NCBI GenBank assembly: GCA_021810735.1
Contig: JAJZIF010000275.1
Location: 1 to 5,690, forward strand
Reading direction: 5' to 3'
Length of the DNA: 5,690 nucleotides
Source: Acidobacteriota bacterium
GTDB lineage: Bacteria; Acidobacteriota; Terriglobia; Terriglobales; Acidobacteriaceae
Every line of letters begins with the position of its first letter. Positions within the stretch are counted from its first letter, which is position 1. Under the pieces are notes generated by a model, which saw only the letters and a program-made list of their open reading frames with translations, did no database searches and had not been told where the DNA came from. The position numbers and the translations under genes were made by a program. This document shows, in pieces, positions 1-5,604 of this stretch.

Positions 1-744
1 GTGCTCCACCAGCACGCGCTTCTCTTCCGGAAAACTCCCCAGCGCCGCAATCTTCTCTTCCACCATCCCTATGCCCATCGTGATGTGCCCCAGCAGTTGA
101 CCCGGCAGCGTGTACTCAAAGCTCGTGCCCCAGCGCAGCTCCTTCAATTTGCCGATGTCATGCAGCAACACGCCCGTCAGCAGCAGGTCCCGGTTCGCCC
201 CCGGATATTTCCCGACCACCGCATCCGCCACGCCCATCAGCGACAGAATGTGTTCCAGCAGCCCGCCGATCCAGGCATGATGCAATGCCTTCGCTGCGGG
301 AGCCTCGCGCAGCGCAGCCGCAATCCCCGCATCGTCCAGAAACGCCTGTGCCAGCCGCTGCAGGTCGCCGTCCTCCATCGTGGCAACCCACTTCTGCAAC
401 TCGGCCCACATCGTCTCCACGTCGCGCTCTGTCGCTGGAACAAAATCCGCCGGTGAATACTCACCCGCCCCGGCCTTGCGCAGCTTATCGATCGTGATCT
501 GCAGCCGGTCCTGGTAACGGCTCACCTGCCCCCGAATCTTCACAACGTCGCCCTGCGCAAACTCGCCCACGTCGCCCGGATCCCACATCCGGCATTCAAT
601 CTGGCCGCTGCTGTCGGCCAGCGTCAGCGCCAGGTACGGCGCGCCGTCCTTCTTGCTGCGCACGCTCTTCTGAGCAACGCAGAAAAAGCCGGTGGTCGTC
701 TGATTCTCGAAACGTCCAAGATCGGCGACCATCGGCTCTTTCAT
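1..744 (-). CDS. yhaM: YhaM-family 3'-5' exoribonuclease (OB-fold + HD domain), C-terminus cut off by window edge
   Basis: Translating the minus strand from the ATG at 744-742 gives 248 open codons running off the left edge. Residues about 8-90 look like an OB-fold nucleic-acid-binding domain (TTGFFCVAQKS, then SGQIECRMWD and VKIRGQVSRYQDRLQI). Residues about 150 onward form an HD phosphohydrolase domain: HHAWIGGLLEH (H155, H156, H165), LLHDIGK (H195, D196) and LLGHI (H220) are the expected metal-binding positions. This OB-HD order is that of Bacillus YhaM, a cytoplasmic 3'-5' exoribonuclease of about 314 residues, so roughly 65 residues are missing. The start is supported by an AGGA-type ribosome binding site (755-758) 10 nt upstream, inside the 21-nt gap after the SurA-like gene. 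The two genes are therefore probably cotranscribed. Family assignment is strong; the exact RNA substrates are unknown. Confidence 0.9.
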   Translation of the reverse strand, partial: MKEPMVADLGRFENQTTTGFFCVAQKSVRSKKDGAPYLALTLADSSGQIECRMWDPGDVGEFAQGDVVKIRGQVSRYQDRLQITIDKLRKAGAGEYSPADFVPATERDVETMWAELQKWVATMEDGDLQRLAQAFLDDAGIAAALREAPAAKALHHAWIGGLLEHILSLMGVADAVVGKYPGANRDLLLTGVLLHDIGKLKELRWGTSFEYTLPGQLLGHITMGIGMVEEKIAALGSFPEEKRVLVEH

Positions 745-765
745 CTGTTGTGTGTCCTGTTTGGC

Positions 766-2457
766 TTATTGCTGTGTACTCGAACCGCCGGAACCAGACG
801 TCGTGCTCGAAGCTGCCTGCTGCTTCTTTTTCTGTTCCGCTTCTTTCTTCAACTCCACCGTCGAGTAGCGACGCTTCGGCCCGCTGCGCATGGGATGCGC
901 TGTCTTCTTCTTCTTGGTCGCGCCGCCCAGGCCAAGCGACGACTCTTGCACTTCCTGCGTCGCCTGCGCCAGCTTGCCTTCTACCGGTACCGGATAGTGC
1001 GAATTTGCATTCTTCTTTTTCAGCTTCTTCGCCCTTGCTTCTTCCTTCTTCCGCTCGCGGGCCACGCGCCGCCGCTCCGCCAGGCTCGAGTACCGAACCT
1101 TCCTCGGTTTCCGGTTTTCCTGGTTCTGGTTGTTCATCCCGGCTTGCGGCACATTGCTCGCCGCCTCCTGCCCATTCTCGCTGTTCAGGTCAGTCTGGTT
1201 CAGTGCTGGTGGTAGAGCTTCACGCGGTGCCTGGCCATAGCGAATCTTTTCGCGCTTGCCCAGTTTCTCGGTGCCAAGTTTTTCCTTCCGCCGGTATTTT
1301 GCCCGCTTGGCCTCAAATCTTCTCCGCTCGAAATGCGGCTTCTTTTTCTTCTTTGCCGAGGGTGGCAGGTATGCGCTGTAAATCGGCTTAATTTCGTTCG
1401 CCGTCGCCCCCGTATCCGTATATCCCGGGCGAATATCGATGTACGCTTCTTCCCGCAGCTTCGACAGGTACTGCCGCAGCGCAGGCTGCATCTCTCTGTC
1501 CCCGATCGTGTTCATGATCTGGTTCTGCACCTGATCCAGCGGCGCCACGCCCGCATTCTCGTGCTGCGTCACTGCCAGAATGATCCACCCCTGCCGCGTC
1601 TGAATCGGCTTGGTAAACTGCCCTGCTTTCAGAGAGAACGTGTCCTGTTCCAGTTCCGGCGCCAGTTGCCCCTTCTTGAACACCCCAAGGTCGCCGCCCT
1701 GGCTCGCCCTCGGGCCGTGTGAATCCGCCTTCGCCAGCTTCGCGAAATTCGCTCCGCCCTTCAGTTGCTTGTAGATAGCGTCAACTTTCTGCTTTGCCTG
1801 CGCCACCTGCGCCGCGTCATCCGGATTCGGCGTCGGAATCAGAATTTCGCTCAGACGAATCTGCTCAGGATGCTCAAACTCAGACTTGTGCCGGTCGTAG
1901 TAGGCCTGCACCTCCTCCGGATTGATCCGGATATTCGGCATCACTTTCTGCCGGATCACTTCCGAGCGAATTATGTTCTGCCGGATCTGCTGCTTAAAGT
2001 CCTGCCACGAAAGCCCTTGCGACTCTACGGCATTCTGCAGCGCCTGCATCGACTTCAGATGGTTCTGCTTGCGAATCTCGTCCAGCTGCCGAATCAGCTG
2101 GTCCTCGCCCGTAATCCCAAGCTGCTTGCCTTTGGCCAGCAATAGTTGCTCGTCAATCAGGTTCCGCAGCAAATCCTTCTTCTCATGCGCCAATTGTTCC
2201 GGCGTCATGTCCTGCCGCTTCGCATCCTGCTCAACTTCTTTCTCCGCGCGCGCGTAGTCTGAGGTGTCAATCACACGGTCATCCACACGCGCCACAATCT
2301 GCTCTACTACTGTGCCCGGGTACGGCAGCGGATTGCTGTTGTTCTGCACGCTCGGGTTATCGGCCTCGGCCCGGCGGCCTAGTCCATAACTCGGTATCAC
2401 GGCGATGGCCAGTCCGGTGGCCAGCATCGCACGAATCGGTAACGATCGAAGCTTCAT
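766..2457 (-). CDS. Secreted SurA-like chaperone / PpiC-type parvulin-domain protein with long basic tail
   Basis: The 563-residue product starts at ATG 2457-2455 (MKLRSLPIRAML...), giving a basic n-region, a hydrophobic core and a plausible cleavage site near residue 32 (AEA/DN). Export is therefore expected. Residues about 50-190 match a SurA N-terminal chaperone domain: IVARVDDRVI, then a helical stretch with LIDEQLLLAKGKQLGI. Residues about 200-297 match a parvulin/PpiC fold (RLSEILIP, FAKLAKADS, QGGDLGVFKKGQLAPELE, GWIILAV). Residues 345-563 are a Lys/Arg-rich low-complexity tail not part of SurA. The parvulin domain lacks the histidines normally seen in the SHIL and GYHIIKV motifs (here SEIL and GWIILAV), so isomerase activity is doubtful and a chaperone role is more likely. 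It is first in an operon with the YhaM-like gene and divergent from the S41 protease. The reading frame is open upstream to 2595, but that extension would bury the signal peptide. Confidence 0.88.
   Translation of the reverse strand: MKLRSLPIRAMLATGLAIAVIPSYGLGRRAEADNPSVQNNSNPLPYPGTVVEQIVARVDDRVIDTSDYARAEKEVEQDAKRQDMTPEQLAHEKKDLLRNLIDEQLLLAKGKQLGITGEDQLIRQLDEIRKQNHLKSMQALQNAVESQGLSWQDFKQQIRQNIIRSEVIRQKVMPNIRINPEEVQAYYDRHKSEFEHPEQIRLSEILIPTPNPDDAAQVAQAKQKVDAIYKQLKGGANFAKLAKADSHGPRASQGGDLGVFKKGQLAPELEQDTFSLKAGQFTKPIQTRQGWIILAVTQHENAGVAPLDQVQNQIMNTIGDREMQPALRQYLSKLREEAYIDIRPGYTDTGATANEIKPIYSAYLPPSAKKKKKPHFERRRFEAKRAKYRRKEKLGTEKLGKREKIRYGQAPREALPPALNQTDLNSENGQEAASNVPQAGMNNQNQENRKPRKVRYSSLAERRRVARERKKEEARAKKLKKKNANSHYPVPVEGKLAQATQEVQESSLGLGGATKKKKTAHPMRSGPKRRYSTVELKKEAEQKKKQQAASSTTSGSGGSSTQQ
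769..1425 (-). other. Lys/Arg-rich C-terminal tail of the SurA-like protein, with three K-x-R-Y motifs
   Basis: These codons cover residues about 345-563 of the SurA-like protein. The stretch contains lysine runs (KKKKK, KKLKKK, KKKK, KKKQQ) and RRR clusters, interrupted by a Gln/Asn-rich linker (NQTDLNSENGQE, GMNNQNQENR). It ends in a Ser/Thr/Gly/Gln-rich tip (SSTTSGSGGSSTQQ). A motif K-x-R-Y recurs three times: EKIRYGQ (Tyr codon 1237-1239), RKVRYSS (1090-1092) and PKRRYST (865-867). The frame stays open and merges smoothly with the domain before it, so this is a genuine extension rather than a frameshift product. The composition suggests a disordered polycation that could bind anionic envelope polymers or nucleic acid; that function is inference. 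Confidence 0.75.
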
Positions 2458-2472
2458 CACAATCACAATCCC
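2457..2472 (-). promoter_or_regulatory. Ambiguous translation start of the SurA-like gene (GTG/GTG/ATG in one frame)
   Basis: On the minus strand the sequence reads GGGATTGTGATTGTGATG, so two GTG codons (2466-2464 and 2460-2458) and the ATG (2457-2455) are all in frame. The only purine-rich ribosome-binding candidate is GGGA (2472-2469). It lies 11 nt from the ATG, 8 nt from the nearer GTG and 2 nt from the farther one. The ATG is annotated because it opens a standard signal peptide, but the GTG at 2460 has better spacing and would add a single residue. Confidence 0.45.
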
Positions 2473-2476
2473 AATA

Positions 2477-2516
2477 GGAGCACGCCCGCTCCACTCCGCG
2501 GCACAATTCCGTGCTG
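2477..2516 (-). other. Two small hairpins in the presumed 5' leader of the SurA-like gene
   Basis: Two short inverted repeats sit side by side. GGAGC-ACGCCC-GCTCC (2477-2492) is a perfect 5-bp stem with a 6-nt loop. CGGCAC-AATTCC-GTGCTG (2499-2516) is a 6-bp stem including one G-U pair. Both would be present in a transcript starting at the candidate minus-strand promoter, and the nearer one ends about 20 nt before the start codon. They are short enough to be chance in GC-rich DNA. No known riboswitch or leader family was recognised. Confidence 0.25.
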
Positions 2517-2541
2517 AAGTTGTCAGGCAGCGCTTCTCCAG

Positions 2542-2571
2542 ATAGTAAACGCCTCGTCCCACGAAAGCCAA
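2542..2571 (-). promoter_or_regulatory. Candidate sigma-70-type promoter for the SurA-like/yhaM operon
   Basis: Read on the minus strand, TTGGCT (2571-2566) and TACTAT (2547-2542) are separated by 18 nt. Each shares four of six bases with the housekeeping -35 and -10 consensus. Transcription would begin around 2535, giving a leader of about 78 nt. This is the best match in the divergent region for this direction, but the call rests on consensus matching alone. Confidence 0.4.
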
Positions 2572-2627
2572 TGAACCGTTCCGCCCCTTGTTCATCGCAG
2601 CTCCGGCAGCGCGTCCCTCCCTGCCTG

Positions 2628-2647
2628 GATGCTATACTGCACGCATC
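2628..2647 (+). promoter_or_regulatory. Candidate extended -10 promoter for the S41 protease gene, bracketed by an inverted repeat
   Basis: TGC-TATACT (2630-2638) is an extended -10 element with five of six consensus bases in the hexamer. It would start transcription near 2645, about 40 nt before the protease ATG. No convincing -35 hexamer lies 16-18 nt upstream, as is tolerated for extended -10 promoters. The hexamer lies between inverted half-sites GATGC (2628-2632) and GCATC (2643-2647), separated by 10 bp. That is a placement a repressor operator could have. The promoter call is moderate and the operator idea speculative. Confidence 0.5.
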
Positions 2648-2667
2648 AGAGCTCTATTCAGGGCCCC

Positions 2668-2672
2668 AAGGA
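2668..2672 (+). promoter_or_regulatory. Ribosome binding site supporting the S41 protease start
   Basis: AAGGA lies 12 nt before the ATG at 2685. The frame is open back to 2511 with other ATGs at 2511 and 2571. Those lie upstream of the candidate promoter, and starting there would place about 40-60 polar residues before the signal peptide. The 2685 start is therefore preferred. Confidence 0.6.
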
Positions 2673-2684
2673 TTCCGCGTCCGA

Positions 2685-4310
2685 ATGTCATCTGCAGCTC
2701 GCCGCACCGTCTTTTCTCTCGTCGTTTTCTTCACCGTTTGCGGCCTCGGCGGCCTCCTGCTCAGCCATCGCGTCGGTGCCCAGTCCCCCGACAATCAGTC
2801 CGCCTTCCGCAAGAGTCTCGAGCAGTTCAGCAGCGTTTATCAGATCGTCGCCAAAAACTACGCCGACCCCGTCACCGGAAAGATGCCCAGCAACATCATC
2901 TACGACGGCGCCATTCCGGCCATGCTGCGCACCCTCGACCCTCACTCCAGCTTCTTTGATCCCAAGGCCTTTGCGGCCATGCAGCAGGATGAAGGCGGCC
3001 ACTACTACGGCGTCGGCATGCTCATCCAGCCCCAGTTCATCCACGGCACCTCACGCATCGTCGTCGTTTATCCAATGGAGGGTTCACCCGCGTGGAAGGC
3101 CGGCATCCATCCCGGTGACGTCATCATGGCCATCGACGGCAAATCCACCGCCGGCATGTCCTCCTCTGACGTCGCCAACCTCCTCAAAGGAGCCAAGGGC
3201 ACCACCGTCCATGTCACCATGGACCGCATCGGGTCGCCCAAGCCGCTCATCTTTGCCCTCACCCGCGACGAAATCCCCAACCCCAGCATCGACGTCGCCT
3301 ACGAAATCCGCCCCGGCATCGCCTACATTCACATCAAGCAGATTCAGGAAACCACCGGCCGCGAATTCGCTGACGCCCTCAAGAGCGTTCCGCACCAGAA
3401 GGGCCTCATTATCGACCTCCGCAACAACCCAGGCGGCGTCCTCGTCGAAGCCGTCAGCGTTTGCGACCATCTCCTCAAGCGCGGGCAAATCATCGTCTCG
3501 CAGCGCGGCCGCGCCTACCCTGAAGAAATCTATCGCGCCACCCACGGCAACCACGGCGCCGACTTCCCCATCGTCGTGCTCGTCAATCACGGTACCGCCT
3601 CCGCCGCTGAAATCATCACAGGCGCCCTCCAGGATCACGACCGCGCTCTCGTCGCCGGCCAGACCACCTTCGGCAAGGGCCTCGTCCAGACCGTCTACAG
3701 GCTCTCCTACAACACCGGCCTCACGCTCACGACGTATCACTACTACACGCCCAGCGGACGCCTCATCCAGCGCAATTACAAAGGTGTTTCGCTCTACGAC
3801 TACTACTACGTCGACCATGGCGACCAGAACAAGAAAGACCGCAAAGTCTACCTCACTGACTCCGGCCGCACCGTCTACGGCGGTGGCGGCATCACGCCCG
3901 ACGTAGAACTCACCCCCCTCAAGTACAACGACTTCCAGAATCTGCTGCTCGCGCACTACGTCTTCCAGCGCTTCGCCGAGCACTACGTCGTCGACCACAA
4001 GGTCACGCGCGACTTCGAGGTCAACGACGCCGTCCTCAACGACTTCCAGAACTTCCTCAAGTCGAAGAACATTGCGTTCACGCCGGCCAACATCAACGGC
4101 GTCCTCCCTTGGCTCAAAACCACCATCAAGTCGCAGATTTTCGTTTCCAGCTTCGGCTACCGCAGCGGACAGGTCGTCGTCGACAACTGGGATCCGGAGA
4201 TTCAGACTGCCCTTGGCCTCCTGCCGCAGGCTGATGCCCTCGAGCAGCGTGCCCTCAAGGCCGATGCCGCCAAGCTCGCCGCCAACGAAAACCCCAGCGC
4301 CTCCCACTAA
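2685..4310 (+). CDS. S41-family C-terminal processing peptidase (CtpA/Prc-like), exported
   Basis: The 541-residue product begins with a signal peptide: RR, then a hydrophobic core VFSLVVFFTVCGLGGLLL, with likely cleavage after VGA at residue 32. A helical N-terminal region follows (residues 40-105, including LDPHSSFFDPK). A PDZ domain spans about 108-192 (YYGVGM, GSPAWKAGIHPGDVIMAIDG). The S41 core spans about 205-410, with DLRNNPGG at 244-251, the nucleophile Ser306 in GTASAAEI, and the general base Lys331 with Gln335 in TFGKGLVQT. It closes with GGGGITPDVEL at 399-409. All catalytic positions are present, so it should be an active serine protease cleaving C-terminal tails of envelope proteins. 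Residues about 412-541 form an extra, mostly helical segment beyond the minimal Ctp core. The gene is divergent from the SurA-like gene and ends before a strong terminator. The precise substrate is unknown. Confidence 0.95.
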   Translation: MSSAARRTVFSLVVFFTVCGLGGLLLSHRVGAQSPDNQSAFRKSLEQFSSVYQIVAKNYADPVTGKMPSNIIYDGAIPAMLRTLDPHSSFFDPKAFAAMQQDEGGHYYGVGMLIQPQFIHGTSRIVVVYPMEGSPAWKAGIHPGDVIMAIDGKSTAGMSSSDVANLLKGAKGTTVHVTMDRIGSPKPLIFALTRDEIPNPSIDVAYEIRPGIAYIHIKQIQETTGREFADALKSVPHQKGLIIDLRNNPGGVLVEAVSVCDHLLKRGQIIVSQRGRAYPEEIYRATHGNHGADFPIVVLVNHGTASAAEIITGALQDHDRALVAGQTTFGKGLVQTVYRLSYNTGLTLTTYHYYTPSGRLIQRNYKGVSLYDYYYVDHGDQNKKDRKVYLTDSGRTVYGGGGITPDVELTPLKYNDFQNLLLAHYVFQRFAEHYVVDHKVTRDFEVNDAVLNDFQNFLKSKNIAFTPANINGVLPWLKTTIKSQIFVSSFGYRSGQVVVDNWDPEIQTALGLLPQADALEQRALKADAAKLAANENPSASH

Positions 4311-4328
4311 ATCTCATCCAGAATCACC

Positions 4329-4359
4329 AAGCGCGCCTTGCCGGCGCGCTTTTTCTTTT
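4329..4359 (+). terminator. Rho-independent terminator of the S41 protease gene
   Basis: AAGCGCGCC (4329-4337) and GGCGCGCTT (4343-4351) form a perfect 9-bp GC-rich stem around the 5-nt loop TTGCC. The stem is followed by a T-rich tract, TTTTTCTTTT (4350-4359). It starts 18 nt after the protease stop codon and 53 nt before the acetyltransferase ATG. The acetyltransferase gene is therefore probably transcribed from its own promoter. Confidence 0.92.
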
Positions 4360-4412
4360 CGGGAACTCCACCCCGCGTTGTTTTACCCTGATTTCAGGCT
4401 GTTCACACTCCC

Positions 4413-4940
4413 ATGACCGACCTCCGCTTCGCCACCGAATCCGATCTCCCCACCCTCATGGACCTCATCAATCGAGCCTTCGCCGTCGAAAAATTCTTCA
4501 AGAAAAACGACCGCCTCAACCCCGAAGCCACCCGCGAATACTTCCACCGCGGCCGCTTCCTCGTCTCCGAACAGCAAGACCACATCGACGGCTGCGTCTT
4601 CGTCGAATTAAAAGGTGATCGCGCCTACCTCGGCCTGCTCTCCGTCGACCCCGCCCGCCAGAAGTCCGGCCTCGGCACCCGCCTCGTCGTCGCCGCCGAA
4701 GAATACGCCCGTGAGCTCGGCGCCCATCACATGGATCTCACCATCGTCAATGTCCGCGAAGAACTCCCGGCCTATTACCAGCGCCTCGGCTATGCCATCT
4801 CCGGAGCCGAACCCATCCCACCGGAAATGATCGGTCCTGTCACCATGCCCTGCCACTTCGTCCGCATGACCAAACCCCTCGGCAAAGCCCGCGAATCTTC
4901 GCTGAGGAAGTCTCCAGCGACCAAAAAAGCTAACAGCTGA
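4413..4940 (+). CDS. GNAT-family N-acetyltransferase, substrate unknown
   Basis: The 175-residue product is a single GNAT domain with no signal peptide, so it is cytoplasmic. It opens with the usual FATESDLPTLMDLINRAF strand-helix. The acetyl-CoA pyrophosphate-binding motif A follows at about 73-100, LGLLSVDPARQKSGLG (Q83, G86, G88). Motif B with LPAYYQRLGY (117-127) supplies a tyrosine in the position that often acts as general acid. The last 20 residues are a Lys/Ser-rich tail without domain character, partly encoded by a short heptad repeat. Expression is probably independent of the protease because of the terminator between them. The ribosome binding site is weak: AGG at 4396-4398, 14 nt before the ATG. 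Its stop lies 3 nt from that of the convergent msrQ. The family is secure; small-molecule versus protein substrate cannot be told from sequence. Confidence 0.92.
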   Translation: MTDLRFATESDLPTLMDLINRAFAVEKFFKKNDRLNPEATREYFHRGRFLVSEQQDHIDGCVFVELKGDRAYLGLLSVDPARQKSGLGTRLVVAAEEYARELGAHHMDLTIVNVREELPAYYQRLGYAISGAEPIPPEMIGPVTMPCHFVRMTKPLGKARESSLRKSPATKKANS

Positions 4941-4948
4941 AAGCTATC
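4928..4948. repeat. Three-copy AGCT heptad repeat across the convergent stop codons of the GNAT gene and msrQ
   Basis: The sequence reads AGCTAAC-AGCTGAA-AGCTATC, three units of exactly 7 bp beginning at 4928, 4935 and 4942. The palindromic AGCT core is constant. The TGA of the GNAT gene (4938-4940) and the TAG of msrQ (4946-4944, minus) both lie inside it. On the minus strand it reads AGCTGTTAGCT followed by six T, a weak stem plus T-tract that might help end the msrQ transcript. The regular spacing suggests a small tandem expansion, though three short copies could also be chance. Confidence 0.5.
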
Positions 4949-5573
4949 CACCGATCTTCACCACCACCGGAGCTTCCCGCCGCTTCCACACCGCAATCAG
5001 CGGCCTCGCAAGCAGAATCCCGCCAATAATCAGCGTTATGTCCAGCGGACGCCACACGCCCGGCTTCACGCCCCACCAGTAATGCACCAGCCCCGCAATC
5101 GCCGCCACATACACCAGCATGTGCAGCCGGTTCCACCGTTTGCCGCCCATCTTCCTTATCCACCAGGAGGTCGACGTCACTGCCAGCGGCAGCAGCAGCA
5201 GCCAGGCCGTCAGCCCCGCCGTAATGAACTTCCGCTTGCTGATGTCCGCCACCATGTATTGCACATTGAAGCCCGCATACAGCCATACATACGTCAGCAA
5301 ATGCAGGCATGCGTAAAAGAACGCGTACAGCCCCACCAGCCGCCGAAACCGGATCAGCCACCCCAGCCGCTTCGGAAATAACTTCCGTATCGGCGAAATC
5401 GCCAGCGTAATCGCCAGCAGCCGCAACGTACCCCGCCCCGTAAAGAAGGTCACCGTATGCGTCGGGTCGGGCCCCAGCGTGTTCTTGTACGCCCCCCACA
5501 CCAGCCACGCCACCGGCAACAGACACGCCAGGTGCACGGCAGTCTTCAGGATTGCAATTGCCCATTTCGGCAT
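4944..5573 (-). CDS. msrQ: MsrQ (YedZ), haem-binding inner-membrane subunit of the MsrPQ methionine sulfoxide reductase
   Basis: The 209-residue integral membrane protein has about six hydrophobic segments (near residues 7-27, 47-63, 78-100, 115-133, 150-168 and 177-196), typical of the ferric-reductase-like domain. Histidines H91 (YACLHLL), H151 (WNRLHMLVY) and H164 (LVHYWW) occupy the positions of the haem-ligand histidines known in the family. RFRRLVGLYAFFY before H91 and KRWNRLH are characteristic of MsrQ. In the known system MsrQ passes electrons from the quinone pool or cytoplasmic flavin reductase to periplasmic MsrP, which reduces methionine sulfoxide in envelope proteins. The start at ATG 5573-5571 lies 31 nt after the msrP stop codon, consistent with the usual msrPQ operon. 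A GAG about 11 nt upstream of the ATG is a modest ribosome binding site. The length is normal for the family. Confidence 0.95.
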   Translation of the reverse strand: MPKWAIAILKTAVHLACLLPVAWLVWGAYKNTLGPDPTHTVTFFTGRGTLRLLAITLAISPIRKLFPKRLGWLIRFRRLVGLYAFFYACLHLLTYVWLYAGFNVQYMVADISKRKFITAGLTAWLLLLPLAVTSTSWWIRKMGGKRWNRLHMLVYVAAIAGLVHYWWGVKPGVWRPLDITLIIGGILLARPLIAVWKRREAPVVVKIGG

Positions 5574-5604
5574 CAGCGGCTTTTCTCGATCCTGTTTCCG
5601 GTTC

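Noticed and set aside
1..456. Plus-strand open frame of 151 codons at the left edge
   Set aside because: It is antisense to the HD domain of the YhaM-like gene, where the minus strand shows clear metal-binding motifs.
800..1350. Pyrimidine-rich CTTCTT-type runs on the plus strand, considered as a simple-sequence or triplex-forming element
   Set aside because: They are explained by lysine, glutamate and arginine codons (AAG, GAA, CGC) of the tail on the minus strand. No long uninterrupted mirror repeat is present.
750..1391. Plus-strand open frames opposite the basic tail of the SurA-like gene
   Set aside because: They are Leu/Ser/Phe-rich antisense readings of the Lys/Glu-rich tail, and the minus-strand frame is continuous with recognised domains.
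2458..2595. 46-residue N-terminal extension of the SurA-like protein starting at 2595
   Set aside because: It would bury the signal peptide and would require transcription to start upstream of the best candidate promoter. The extra residues have no domain character.
2629..3906. A 425-codon plus-strand open frame overlapping the protease gene
   Set aside because: The translation is a Ser/Pro/Thr/Ala-rich low-complexity shadow in another frame, with no recognisable motif.
3084..4307. A 407-codon open frame antisense to the S41 protease gene
   Set aside because: Its Val/Asp/Gly/Glu-rich translation is the expected mirror of a GC-rich gene with C-biased third positions. It shows no domain, and the sense strand carries an intact catalytic protease.
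4384..4389. TACCCT as a possible -10 element for the acetyltransferase gene
   Set aside because: It matches the consensus only at the most basic positions, and no -35 hexamer was found at a suitable distance.
4890..4901. GCGAATCTTCGC inverted repeat near the end of the acetyltransferase gene
   Set aside because: It is inside coding sequence, has only a 4-bp usable stem and is not followed by a T-tract on either strand.
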